Of a stretch of 64,000 nucleotides of DNA, positions 34,818-43,437 are shown piece after piece; positions within the stretch are counted from its first letter, which is position 1; each line of letters opens with the position of its first letter. Position numbers and translations under genes: made by a program. This DNA comes from Anaerolineaceae bacterium (GTDB lineage Bacteria; Chloroflexota; Anaerolineae; Anaerolineales; Anaerolineaceae). The notes beneath the pieces are model-generated. The model was not told the DNA's origin, did no database searches, and saw only the letters and a list, made by a program, of their open reading frames with translations. Location of the stretch: the NCBI GenBank assembly GCA_030653365.1, contig JAURZL010000016.1:1-64000 (forward strand). Reading direction: 5' to 3'.

Positions 34818-35756
34818 TTATATCGAATTCTTTGCTTTGGTTCGAATGTCAGTTTCGTAAATTTCTTGTAAACCAATCTCCAGTGGGGTCATCGGATAAA
34901 AATTGAGTTTTTCTCTTGCCATAGAAATGTCAGCGCACATTCGGTTTGGTCCACCATCATTGCGGACATTGTAGACAATCTCGGGACTTTTTCCGGTAAT
35001 CTCCCCAACCAGACGGGTTAATTCTCGAATGCTCGTTTCCCTACCGCTGCCAATGTTGATTGTCCCACGATTAATATTTTTTGCGGAAGATGCAGCAATC
35101 AACCCATTGACGACGTCGTTAATAAAGATATAGTCACGTGTTTGTGAACCATCGCCATGGACGACCAGTGTGGAATTAAGCTGTGCTTGTTTTAAAAAAT
35201 AGGGGATCACTGGCGGATGGGTAGGGCGGATTTGTTGCCCAGGACCATAGGCATTAAAAATTCGCAGGTTGACTGTTTCGATTTCCCACAATTTTCCAAT
35301 GGTATGAATGTAATATTCAGCGGATAATTTTGATACTGCATACGGGGAGTGGGGTTGGGGAAGAGCAGACTCTTTAACTGGTTGAGTGGATTGATTTCCA
35401 TATATAGCTCCTGAGGAGGTGAATACCACACGACGAACACCAACATCCCGCATGGCTTCCATTAAAGTAACTGTTCCACCGACATTTACCAAATTGTATT
35501 CCCTTGGGTACAATACTGATTCAGGCACAACAACCCGGGCAGCCGTATGATAAATACAATCAATATCCTGCAATAATGACCATAATTTTGGGCGGTCATT
35601 GATATCACCACGAATGAATTCAACCTCAGGTAATAATTTATCAGGATCACCGGTTGAAAGGTCATCCAAACCGCGAACATAATGATTTTCCTGAACCAAT
35701 TTGTTTGCTAATGCTGAGCCGATAAATCCAGCTACGCCAGTAATAAAGATGCGCAT
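34818..35756 (-). CDS. NAD-dependent sugar-nucleotide epimerase/dehydratase
   Basis: 312 residues of the extended SDR family. Rossmann motif GVAGFIGS (7-14), 'GDIND', 'YHTAARV', catalytic Ser-Tyr-Lys in 'VFTSSGAIYG' and 'SPYAVSKLSAEYY', and 'RIFNAYGPGQQ' are present. It resembles UDP-glucose 4-epimerases and related enzymes, and the exact sugar cannot be told. GGGAGA precedes the ATG. It probably supplies activated sugars to the polysaccharide cluster further right. Confidence 0.9.
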   Translation of the reverse strand: MRIFITGVAGFIGSALANKLVQENHYVRGLDDLSTGDPDKLLPEVEFIRGDINDRPKLWSLLQDIDCIYHTAARVVVPESVLYPREYNLVNVGGTVTLMEAMRDVGVRRVVFTSSGAIYGNQSTQPVKESALPQPHSPYAVSKLSAEYYIHTIGKLWEIETVNLRIFNAYGPGQQIRPTHPPVIPYFLKQAQLNSTLVVHGDGSQTRDYIFINDVVNGLIAASSAKNINRGTINIGSGRETSIRELTRLVGEITGKSPEIVYNVRNDGGPNRMCADISMAREKLNFYPMTPLEIGLQEIYETDIRTKAKNSI

Positions 35757-36196
35757 AGTCTCCCTGCTATTTTAATTAATGATGAGATTTTTTCAGATAT
35801 TTATGTGTGTCCAAAAATAATGGTTTTAGTAGTCACAATTAACAAATAATTATCAAAATCTCTTGTTTTCGAATTTTAGTCATTATAGCACATCAAATTT
35901 TTTAACTTATTTTTTTCCGATATCATTGGTGCATTTTCCCTTTTAAATAGGTTGCATTGATCTCCTGACCCCTATCAAAATTTGAATCATTAGTAACTTT
36001 CCAATAATAAACAGTTTAGGTAGATCGCTGGCATTCGTCGCTAAAAACACCAACCAACCCCGGCTTTTGAGTTTATACTTTTCGTCTTAACTATCACGGT
36101 GGTTTTGGTTGGTATTTCACACCAAAACCTCAACCCGAACCCTGTTTTTTGAGTTGATACTATAATTATCTATAAACAACTAAAGCGTAGTTTTCT
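35757..36196. other. Intergenic region between divergent genes with hairpin repeats
   Basis: 440 bases between the epimerase and BtrH-like genes. A right half-copy of the hairpin family ('CTAAAAACACCAACC' from about 36034) and an imperfect full copy, GGTTTTGG ... CCAAAACC at 36099-36129, are each followed by 'CCnnnTTTTGAGTTnATACT'. The rest is AT-rich and must hold both promoters, which I could not assign. Confidence 0.5.
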
Positions 36197-37258
36197 ATGA
36201 AGCATATCATTGAAGGGTTCATTCCATTATCTGGTAAAAACGATACCACATCGGCAATCCGGGAGGTAATCAAATATTATGGCGTTAATTTGAGTGAAGA
36301 AATGCTCTTTGGTCTTGGCGCAGGTCTTCATTTTTATTATTTTAGTATTCGTAATTTACCACACCCGTTAATCGGTGGCCGCATGCTGCCAAGAAAATTT
36401 GAAGAAAATCTTACTCAACATAGCCATATCAATATCCACATAAAAACCACAACCGGAGAACAATCAGCCTGGAATTCCATTAAAAGTCAACTTATCCTCA
36501 ACCATCCCATAATTGTTTATGTGGAAATGTCAGCATTGGAATATTTGCATATGCCGGAAGATCAGCGCTTTGGTAGTCATTGTGTTACCGTTTTTGGATT
36601 TGATGAGGAAGAGAATGTTGTATATGTATCCGATCGTGATCAAGTCGGATATCCCATCACAGTTTCATCATTAGAACATCCCCAAAATCACCACATTGTC
36701 CCAATTCCGGAGTTATCCAAAGCGCGTGTTTCGAAAATGGAACCATTTCCACCGGATAACACCTGGTTGGAGATTGAATGGAATTTTTACCATTTTCTAA
36801 CCCGATATCAAATATTTTCTGCGGTACGGGAGAATATGATTCAATTCTTAAATGCTCCAAATACGAATGAAGGATTACGTGCCATTTTACTTTTCGCCAG
36901 GTCGATGGATCAATGGAAGAATTGGAGCGCTGAAAAATTAAATCATGCTGCGTTGAATGCCTTTATGATGATCGATCAAATTGGTGGCACCGGAGGTGGT
37001 GCATTCCGAAAAATGTATGGTCTATTTTTATTAGAAGCAGCTCACCAGGCAGCAGCCCCAGCACTGGGTGCGATAGGTGAGCAATACTTGTTCTTAGGTG
37101 AGCAGTGGGATGAAGTTGGCCATCTGTTTTTTAATCTTTATCAGGGGGAACAACCCGATATCCTTCAGGACATAAAAATTAAATTGAACCAAATAGCTAT
37201 CGTTGAAAAAGGTCTCGCCAATCAATTGCTTTCTGTTATTGGCGCAATCAGTGAATAA
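36197..37258 (+). CDS. BtrH N-terminal / DUF4872-like protein lacking the Cys
   Basis: 353 residues. 'LSEEMLFGLGAGLHFYYF' (33-50), 'GRMLPRKFEENL' and 'FGSHCVTVFGFDEEENVVYVSD' (about 121-142) match the BtrH acyltransferase/cysteine-peptidase-like N-terminal domain. The C-terminal half ('GTGGGAFRKMYGLFLLEAA') matches the helical DUF4872 region. In the family the first motif carries a Cys before 'xSxALR'; here it reads GKNDTTSAIR (13-22), so the nucleophile is absent. The His remains. Function is unknown and an acyl-transfer role is unlikely without the Cys. No clear ribosome-binding site. Confidence 0.75.
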   Translation: MKHIIEGFIPLSGKNDTTSAIREVIKYYGVNLSEEMLFGLGAGLHFYYFSIRNLPHPLIGGRMLPRKFEENLTQHSHINIHIKTTTGEQSAWNSIKSQLILNHPIIVYVEMSALEYLHMPEDQRFGSHCVTVFGFDEEENVVYVSDRDQVGYPITVSSLEHPQNHHIVPIPELSKARVSKMEPFPPDNTWLEIEWNFYHFLTRYQIFSAVRENMIQFLNAPNTNEGLRAILLFARSMDQWKNWSAEKLNHAALNAFMMIDQIGGTGGGAFRKMYGLFLLEAAHQAAAPALGAIGEQYLFLGEQWDEVGHLFFNLYQGEQPDILQDIKIKLNQIAIVEKGLANQLLSVIGAISE

Positions 37259-37260
37259 AT

Positions 37261-37884
37261 TTAACCGGCTTTTTTACTCTCAATACAAGTCTGAATGGCA
37301 ATCTCGATAGCCTTCAGACTCAATTCAATATGCATTGAAGGAGAGGCAGCATCCTTTTCAACTATTTGTTCTGGTAAAGGTGGAAGATGGATAAAACCAC
37401 ATTGATTTTTCTTTTCAAAAAACTTTGAATAAAATAATCCAGTATAAAACAATTGGTTGCATAAAAAAGCACCGGCAGTTAATGAAATTTCAGCAGGAAT
37501 ACCAACGGTTTTTAATGCTGAAAAAATTTCACTTACCGGTAGAGTTGAAAATAATCCATCCGTTCCTTCTTTAACGACAGATGTATCAAATAATTGGTTC
37601 CCTGAATTATCAGGAATTTGAAAATCCATCCAATTGACCGCAATTTTCTCAATGGATACAACCGGTCTTAATGAAGCTTCCCCCAGCATGATGATGATAT
37701 CCGGTTGCTGATCAAGGATCACCCTCTTCATCCAATCAATCGCTACTACACTATCGACTGGTAGGACCCGACGAATAAGCTTGTGCTCTGGGAATAAACC
37801 GTGTGTTATGCGATTAACGACCTCAGCAGAAGGATTGACTTTGCTGCCATTAAAAGGTTCAAAACCGGTTAGTATTATCTTCAT
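37261..37884 (-). CDS. pcp: Pyroglutamyl-peptidase I (C15 family)
   Basis: 207 residues. Removes N-terminal pyroglutamate from peptides in the cytosol. 'ILTGFEPFNGSKVNPS' opens the protein. The catalytic triad is visible: Glu in SIEKIAVNWMDF (about 78-89), Cys in SLTAGAFLCNQLFY (about 142) and His in CGFIHLPPLPEQ (about 165). Length is typical. Converges with the BtrH-like gene (two bases apart). Anaerolineae-like context gives no further hint of role beyond peptide turnover. Confidence 0.85.
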   Translation of the reverse strand: MKIILTGFEPFNGSKVNPSAEVVNRITHGLFPEHKLIRRVLPVDSVVAIDWMKRVILDQQPDIIIMLGEASLRPVVSIEKIAVNWMDFQIPDNSGNQLFDTSVVKEGTDGLFSTLPVSEIFSALKTVGIPAEISLTAGAFLCNQLFYTGLFYSKFFEKKNQCGFIHLPPLPEQIVEKDAASPSMHIELSLKAIEIAIQTCIESKKAG

Positions 37885-38188
37885 AAATCACTCTTCAATT
37901 CATTTTTCCTTTTAGTGTAACATTTAATTTTATCTTTTCCATTATTAATAGTCTTGGAATTTTTGACGCGTATCACCACCGATTTCCTGCCTGCTCCAGT
38001 TTATTGATTTATACAAGAATTGAATGTACCAAATCAATTAACCTGGTCTTTTGACCAGGTGTCAACTCGCTTTAGGTACGAATTTGAATCTAAACTTCAG
38101 TGGGTTGTTCAACTCTCATCCATGGATTAAAGTTAAACAAATATCAAGATTGTTTATTTTGAGAAAAGAGAGAAGAAATGGTAAAGAA

Positions 38189-38650
38189 ATGATTAAATTG
38201 ATGATTGCTGATGACGATGCTAAAGTACGTTCTGCAATCAACCTGTTATTAGATCAGGATCGTGCTTGCTGGCAAGTCGTCGCTGAAGTTCGTACAGTAA
38301 ATGAATTATTCTTAACAGTAGAAAAAATTAAACCAAAATTATTGTTATTGGATTGGGAATTGCCAGAAGAGTGTTGTGGGGGAATTCAGCCAACATATAT
38401 TAGTATGAAAGACCGACTAAACCATCTGAGAAAAATTAACCCTGGTATGTATATTATCGTTTTGAGCAGCAAACCACAGGTCAAGACTGAAGCACTAATA
38501 GCCGGTGCAAACAGTTTCGTATCAAAAGGTGATCCACCAGAGGTCTTTTTGAATGCATTGTATTCAATTTGTGAAGAACCTTTAATAATTGCAAGTGATG
38601 ATCTGGTAAGAATTAAGAAACGAAGGAAACCAGTGTCATTATTTTTGTGA
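38189..38650 (+). CDS. Single-domain response regulator
   Basis: 153 residues from the ATG at 38189; a longer frame to 38051 has no receiver-like sequence. Receiver domain: acidic pocket D8-D10 (MIADDD), phosphorylatable Asp55 in LLLLDWELPE, Ser/Thr in 'VLSSKP' and Lys in 'FVSKGDPPEVF'. A loop insertion 'ECCGGIQPTYISMKDR' lies after the Asp. No DNA-binding domain follows, only a basic tail (RIKKRRKP), so it acts by protein contact or as part of a phosphorelay. No histidine kinase is nearby. The 300 bases upstream contain a decayed hairpin repeat at about 37950-38015. Confidence 0.8.
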   Translation: MIKLMIADDDAKVRSAINLLLDQDRACWQVVAEVRTVNELFLTVEKIKPKLLLLDWELPEECCGGIQPTYISMKDRLNHLRKINPGMYIIVLSSKPQVKTEALIAGANSFVSKGDPPEVFLNALYSICEEPLIIASDDLVRIKKRRKPVSLFL

Positions 38651-38686
38651 TTTCAAAGATAAAGATTCTTTTCACTTTTGTGGTCA

Positions 38687-38735
38687 GGATGTTTTTGGTT
38701 GGGTTATCCACCAAAAATTCTCGTCAACCCGAGTT
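38687..38735. repeat. Hairpin repeat, imperfect copy
   Basis: 'GTTTTTGGTTGGG' and 'CCACCAAAAATT' make an imperfect stem (38691-38718), followed by 'CAACCCGAGTTAATTGAGGT', the trailing block shared with the copies near 34721 and 36130. It lies between the response regulator and glycerol kinase genes and could act as a 3' end hairpin for the former. Confidence 0.6.
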
Positions 38736-38882
38736 AATTGAGGTAATACTAGTCGTGGTTTAAAGGTAAATTCACCTGAATTTATTCATCAATTTCGATA
38801 TGACTGAATATAATAAGATATAGATCTCGGTCGCCCGACCAATATACTTTTTTCCCTTATCATAAACAAGGAGGTTATTCGG

Positions 38883-40376
38883 ATGTATATTGCTGCAATC
38901 GATCAAGGCACCACCAGTACTCGCTTCATATTATTTGATCAACAGGGGAAGATTGTTGCTGTAGATCAAAAAGAACATCAACAGATTTATCCACAACCCG
39001 GTTGGGTCGAACATGATCCTTTAGAAATCTGGCAGAACACACAGGAGTTGATATCCAGTGTCCTCTTAAAAAGTGGTATTCGCTCCAGTGATGTTGCAGC
39101 AGTGGGAATCACCAACCAACGTGAAACAGCAGTTCTTTGGGAAAAATCCACCGGAAAACCAGTCCATCCAGCTATTGTCTGGCAAGATACCCGTACTGAT
39201 AAAATTTGCAATGCTTTTTCTTTGGATGGTGGTCAGGATCGTTTTCGCTCTACAACAGGGTTACCTTTGGCGACCTATTTTTCCGGACCAAAAATCAAAT
39301 GGATTCTGGATAATTTTGCAGGTTTTCGGGAGCAAGCTCAGAATGGAGAAATCCTTTTTGGCACCATAGACTCCTGGTTGATTTGGAATCTCACCGGTGG
39401 TCCCGAGAATGGTTTGCATATCACCGATGTGACGAATGCGTCCCGGACACTTTGCATGAATCTCGAATCACTGGATTGGGACGCTGAAATATTAAAAACC
39501 ATGGATATTCCACGTGCCATGTTGCCACAAATCCGGTCATCCAGTGAAATTTATGGAAAAATAAATCTTGGACAATTGGCTGGTGTACCGATCGCCGGTG
39601 TCTTAGGTGACCAACAAGCAGCTCTCTTTGGTCAGACATGTTTTGATGTTGGGGAAGCCAAGAATACATATGGAACCGGTTGCTTCATGTTGCTCAATAC
39701 AGGCACAAGAGCTGTACAATCACAAAACGGTTTATTGACCACTCTTGGATATAAAATCGGAGATTCTGCGGCAGTCTATGCATTGGAAGGTTCCATCGCA
39801 ATTACTGGTGCTTTGGTGCAATGGCTGCGTGATAATTTTGGTCTGATACAAAACTCCTCCGATATTGAACCACTCGCAAAATCAGTTAACGACAGTGGTG
39901 GTATTTATTTTGTTCCAGCTTTTTCTGGATTATATGCACCGTATTGGCGTAGTGATGCCCGTGGAGTCATAGTGGGTTTGACACGTTACATCAACAAAGG
40001 GCATCTTGCACGTGCAGTTCTTGAATCGACTGCATACCAAACCCGTGAGGTTTTGGATGCCATGAATAAGGACTCTGGTGTCGATTTAAAAGCACTTAAG
40101 GTTGATGGGGGGATGGTCTTCAATAACACATTAATGCAATTTCAAGCGGATATTCTTGGCGTTCCCGTTATCCGCCCGACCGTATCAGAAACTACTGCCT
40201 TGGGAGCAGCTTATGCGGCCGGACTCGCAGTTGGCGTTTGGAAAAAAATCGATGATCTTCGAGCTAATTGGGGTCGTGATGCAATCTGGCGACCACAGAT
40301 GGAAATGGATGAACGTAAAAAACTATATGCTGGTTGGAAGAAAGCCGTAACACGCTCATTTGACTGGATTGAGTAA
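38883..40376 (+). CDS. glpK: Glycerol kinase
   Basis: 497 residues, normal for the family. Phosphorylates glycerol to sn-glycerol 3-phosphate with ATP. FGGY hallmarks are present: '[16 protein letters not shown]' (phosphate-binding loop), '[10 protein letters not shown]', '[17 protein letters not shown]', 'WQDTRT', '[14 protein letters not shown]' and '[20 protein letters not shown]'. AAGGAGG lies nine bases before the ATG. It is followed by the dehydrogenase operon after a 156-base gap holding a hairpin repeat, so the product feeds directly into the next enzyme. Confidence 0.95.
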   Translation: MYIAAIDQGTTSTRFILFDQQGKIVAVDQKEHQQIYPQPGWVEHDPLEIWQNTQELISSVLLKSGIRSSDVAAVGITNQRETAVLWEKSTGKPVHPAIVWQDTRTDKICNAFSLDGGQDRFRSTTGLPLATYFSGPKIKWILDNFAGFREQAQNGEILFGTIDSWLIWNLTGGPENGLHITDVTNASRTLCMNLESLDWDAEILKTMDIPRAMLPQIRSSSEIYGKINLGQLAGVPIAGVLGDQQAALFGQTCFDVGEAKNTYGTGCFMLLNTGTRAVQSQNGLLTTLGYKIGDSAAVYALEGSIAITGALVQWLRDNFGLIQNSSDIEPLAKSVNDSGGIYFVPAFSGLYAPYWRSDARGVIVGLTRYINKGHLARAVLESTAYQTREVLDAMNKDSGVDLKALKVDGGMVFNNTLMQFQADILGVPVIRPTVSETTALGAAYAAGLAVGVWKKIDDLRANWGRDAIWRPQMEMDERKKLYAGWKKAVTRSFDWIE

Positions 40377-40417
40377 ACTCTACTTTCGTTAAAATAATGG
40401 TATGATCTCGATTACAC

Positions 40418-40472
40418 GAGGTTGGCAGGGACTTTTTGGCAGTTATGTTACCACCAAAAACATCCATACAAC
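40418..40472. repeat. Hairpin repeat, imperfect copy
   Basis: 'GACTTTTTGGC' and 'CCACCAAAAACATCC' form an interrupted stem with the same arms as the family at 22747 and 38687. It lies between glpK and glpA and may set the relative expression of the two. Confidence 0.55.
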
Positions 40473-40532
40473 TAGATGAAAAGATAGATAATGATAAGAT
40501 TGTGAAAATGAAACAATGGAGCAACTAAGAAA

Positions 40533-41714
40533 ATGAAACCTCATGCAATTGTGATCGGTGCTGGATTCACTGGAGTGGCGGTCGCATATGATCTGGCACA
40601 GCGTGGATTCGAAGTTACCGTTCTGGAACGCGGACCACTCGTTAATGGCACCTCCGGCCGTACTCATGGCCTGCTGCACAGTGGAGCTCGTTATGCGGTT
40701 GATGATCAGGAATCAGCCATTGAATGTATTGATGAGAACCTGATCCTGCGGAAGATTGTTCCACAGGTGATCGAACCTAACGGCGGTCTTTTTATTGCAC
40801 TCAATGAATCTGATATGGCATACCGGGATTCATTTATTAGGGGGTGTGTCGAATGTCATATCCCGATCGAAGAATTGAATCCAAAACAAGCTTTAGAGAT
40901 TGAACCACATCTCAATCCTAACCTAATCACTGCTTTTAGAGTTCCTGATGGCACATTCGATCCTCTCCGATTGGCGATGGCGTTTGGAGCATCAGCGAAT
41001 ACACATGGAGCCCGCTTTAAACTCTTTTGCGAGATGATTGATTTCATCTTTAATGGGAAAGGGAATATCACTGGTGTCAAATATACCGATCGTTCAGATA
41101 ACCATGTCAAAGAGTTAAAAGCTGAAATCGTGATTAATGCTGCAGGTGTTTGGGCAGGAGAGATAGCAGGTCATGCTGGAACCATCGACCTTCCCATCAA
41201 ACCAACGCCAGGCGTAATGGTCACATACGATCAACGTCTCTGTGACCGGGTTATTAATCGTCTCGATGAACCTGGAGATGGAGATATTATTGTTCCACAA
41301 CGTCAAATGATAACGGTTGGTACGACATCATTTGATGCAGACAATCTTGATTACATTCCAGTCTTTGAAGATCAGGTCAAACTTATGTTTGATCGTGGTT
41401 GTGAATTGATCCCTGAGATTCGAAATACTAAAGAGAGGGGTGCTTTTATGGCCTCCAGACCTCTTTTGGACTCCAGGACAAAGGGTCACAGCCTCACACG
41501 CACCTTTAAATGTTTTGATCATAAAGAGACTGATAATGTCGATGGTCTGGTTACCATCACAGGAGGGAAAGCTACCACCATGCGCTTAATGGCGGAAAAA
41601 ACTGCTGACATTGTATGCCAGAAATTAGGTTTGAATTTTCCCTGTCAGACTTCAGAAATACCTGTTCTTTCCTATCGAAGGTTTCGAATTGCAAACAACC
41701 AGGAGGTTTTATGA
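40533..41714 (+). CDS. glpA: Glycerol-3-phosphate dehydrogenase, GlpA-type flavoprotein
   Basis: 393 residues of the FAD-dependent DAO family: 'IVIGAGFTGVAVAYDLAQRG' (FAD site), 'GRTHGLLHSGARYAV', 'VINAAGVWAGEIA' and 'ITGGKATTMRLMAEKTADIV'. It oxidises glycerol 3-phosphate to dihydroxyacetone phosphate. The opening is that of anaerobic GlpA, but the C-terminal BFD-type [2Fe-2S] region of longer GlpA proteins is absent. Its TGA overlaps the ATG of an SdhB-like iron-sulfur gene. No GlpB or GlpC is present. Electrons probably pass to the next three subunits and to quinone. Confidence 0.88.
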   Translation: MKPHAIVIGAGFTGVAVAYDLAQRGFEVTVLERGPLVNGTSGRTHGLLHSGARYAVDDQESAIECIDENLILRKIVPQVIEPNGGLFIALNESDMAYRDSFIRGCVECHIPIEELNPKQALEIEPHLNPNLITAFRVPDGTFDPLRLAMAFGASANTHGARFKLFCEMIDFIFNGKGNITGVKYTDRSDNHVKELKAEIVINAAGVWAGEIAGHAGTIDLPIKPTPGVMVTYDQRLCDRVINRLDEPGDGDIIVPQRQMITVGTTSFDADNLDYIPVFEDQVKLMFDRGCELIPEIRNTKERGAFMASRPLLDSRTKGHSLTRTFKCFDHKETDNVDGLVTITGGKATTMRLMAEKTADIVCQKLGLNFPCQTSEIPVLSYRRFRIANNQEVL

Positions 41715-42424
41715 CGCCAAACTGGCATGTTACATTCGAGGTTTTTCGTAAAAAAGGTGATCAAACGGGACATTTTGAACGCTTTGAAATGGAAGTAGAT
41801 CCGGATGAATATGTTTTGGATGGGATTGAGCGGATTTGGGCATTTACTGACCGTTCTTTAGTCTTTTCTCATGCCTGTCATCATTCAACCTGTGGAGCCT
41901 GTGGAATGGTGGTAAATGGCGTTGAGAAATTGACCTGCATAACATCCATTCGCTTGGTAACGAAAGATGGTGGCACCATTCGGGTGGAACCGATGCGCAA
42001 TTTCCCCATCATCAGTGATTTATCTGTAGATATGACCGTCTTTTATCAAAGAATGGAGAGTGTTGGTCACCAACCAATAGTTCCTGCCGGATATGAGAAC
42101 AGCAAAGGGAAATTTGATCCTGAGGATGATTTATTAAGGCTCTCGGATTGCATCGAATGTGGGCTGTGTATCAGCGCCTGTCCTATTGCGTTGACCACAC
42201 CAGCCTACCTGGGACCGGCAGTTCTGGCTGGAGCGCAGCAATCCGTTGATCTTAATCCCTGTGTGTTAGAACTGGTTGATTCGGAAAATGGAGCCTGGCG
42301 TTGTCACAGTGCCTATGAATGCACGGAAGTTTGCCTATCGTATGTCGACCCAGCCTGGCGAATTATGGATTTACGTAAAAAATTAGTTACAAAACGAATT
42401 AAGAAATTTTTTGGTGTGAAATAG
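41711..42424 (+). CDS. SdhB/FrdB-like iron-sulfur protein coupled to GlpA
   Basis: 237 residues from the ATG at 41711 (AGGAGG six bases upstream; ATGA overlap with glpA). Three clusters can be read. [2Fe-2S] ligands are in HACHHSTCGACG plus the Cys of KLTC; [4Fe-4S] in CIECGLCISACPI; and the third in CHSAYECTEVCLSYVDP, with the C-x5-C-x3-C spacing of the [3Fe-4S] site but Leu where SdhB has Pro. Normally this subunit serves succinate dehydrogenase. Here no SdhA is encoded, so its flavoprotein partner should be the GlpA-type enzyme. Peripheral membrane, cytoplasmic face. Confidence 0.88.
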   Translation: MTPNWHVTFEVFRKKGDQTGHFERFEMEVDPDEYVLDGIERIWAFTDRSLVFSHACHHSTCGACGMVVNGVEKLTCITSIRLVTKDGGTIRVEPMRNFPIISDLSVDMTVFYQRMESVGHQPIVPAGYENSKGKFDPEDDLLRLSDCIECGLCISACPIALTTPAYLGPAVLAGAQQSVDLNPCVLELVDSENGAWRCHSAYECTEVCLSYVDPAWRIMDLRKKLVTKRIKKFFGVK

Positions 42425-42432
42425 GAGTAACA

Positions 42433-42819
42433 ATGGCAGAGCAATCGCAAAAACCTGCGAATTTTATTAAATGGTTTGACCCCCGTAACAAAAGCCTTGG
42501 TTCCTGGGCATTTATTCTCAATCGTATTACCGGACTTGGTCTGACCCTTTATCTTTTCCTTCATTTAATCATGTTGGGACAATTGGCAAAAGGTCCAGAA
42601 GCCTATGATGGTTTCATCGCGTTGGTTAAAAACCCCATCTTTCTGACTGGCGAATTGTTGGTAATAGCTGCCGCCTTAATTCATGGTTTAAATGGAATTC
42701 GTATTGGTTTGACCAGTTTTGGAATTGCTGGTGGTAAGCAAAAACAGCTTTTTATTGGTTTAATGACCGTTGCGTTTCTTGCAATTGTTTATTTTGCTTT
42801 CCGTATGTTCACCCATTAA
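42433..42819 (+). CDS. SdhC-like cytochrome b subunit
   Basis: 128 residues, three membrane helices (about 24-48, 67-88 and 103-124). 'SWAFILNRITGLGLTLYLFLH' matches the quinone-site Ser/Arg region of SdhC, and 'ALIHGLNGIRIG' supplies the heme b His. AGGAGT precedes the ATG, nine bases after the iron-sulfur gene. Together with the next gene it should anchor the complex and reduce (mena)quinone. Confidence 0.85.
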   Translation: MAEQSQKPANFIKWFDPRNKSLGSWAFILNRITGLGLTLYLFLHLIMLGQLAKGPEAYDGFIALVKNPIFLTGELLVIAAALIHGLNGIRIGLTSFGIAGGKQKQLFIGLMTVAFLAIVYFAFRMFTH

Positions 42820-42836
42820 AAAGGAAGGAGAGGAAT

Positions 42837-43211
42837 ATGAGAGACGGATTTGATGTAACTCCTCGTTCGGGTGAAGGTGCCGGACTCTGGTTTTTGAAAA
42901 TTTTTACTGGTTTTTTGGTCATTGTTGTTTTGATTATTCATCTGGTTGTTAACCATCTGTTTGTGGAAGGTGGGTTGTTAAGCTATGCAGATGTTGTACG
43001 CTATTATCAAATCGCGATCATTCCAATCATGGAGATCGCTTTCCTGATCTTTGTAGTGGTTCATGCTTTGATTGGGTTACGCAGTGTACTGCTCGACCTG
43101 CAACCGTCTAATAGAGCACTCCGTCTGATGAACTATGGATTAGGATTACTGGGTACAGTTTCTATTGCTTACGGTATCTGGCTGGTGGTGGTGATTGCAG
43201 GCAGGGGGTAG
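42837..43211 (+). CDS. SdhD-like membrane anchor subunit
   Basis: 124 residues, three membrane helices (about 18-40, 58-80 and 96-120). 'FLIFVVVHALIGLRSVLLD' carries a His and Arg in the positions of the heme-binding helix of succinate dehydrogenase anchors. GGAAGGAG lies before the ATG, 17 bases after the SdhC-like gene. Last gene of the operon; no terminator is clear in the AT-rich 225 bases that follow. Confidence 0.8.
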   Translation: MRDGFDVTPRSGEGAGLWFLKIFTGFLVIVVLIIHLVVNHLFVEGGLLSYADVVRYYQIAIIPIMEIAFLIFVVVHALIGLRSVLLDLQPSNRALRLMNYGLGLLGTVSIAYGIWLVVVIAGRG

Positions 43212-43437
43212 AATTTTGTGCAAAATAAGAAGAAAAGTAAAGATATTAACAAAATTCATCGTCATGACTAGTTAGATGTTATCAATTTTATGAAGTCTAG
43301 ATAAATCAAAAAATTAATAAAATTTTAAATGTGTGTAACCATACCTATGTTATTTAAACAGCCATCTATTTTTTTTAATTTTTCATTGAAACTTGAAAAA
43401 TTTTATTTTGTTTACAATTATTTTACATAAAATCAAA

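Noticed and set aside
41615-41710. Longer N-terminus for the SdhB-like protein
   Set aside because: The extra residues lie inside glpA in another frame; the ATG at 41711 has a strong AGGAGG and the overlap is typical of coupling.
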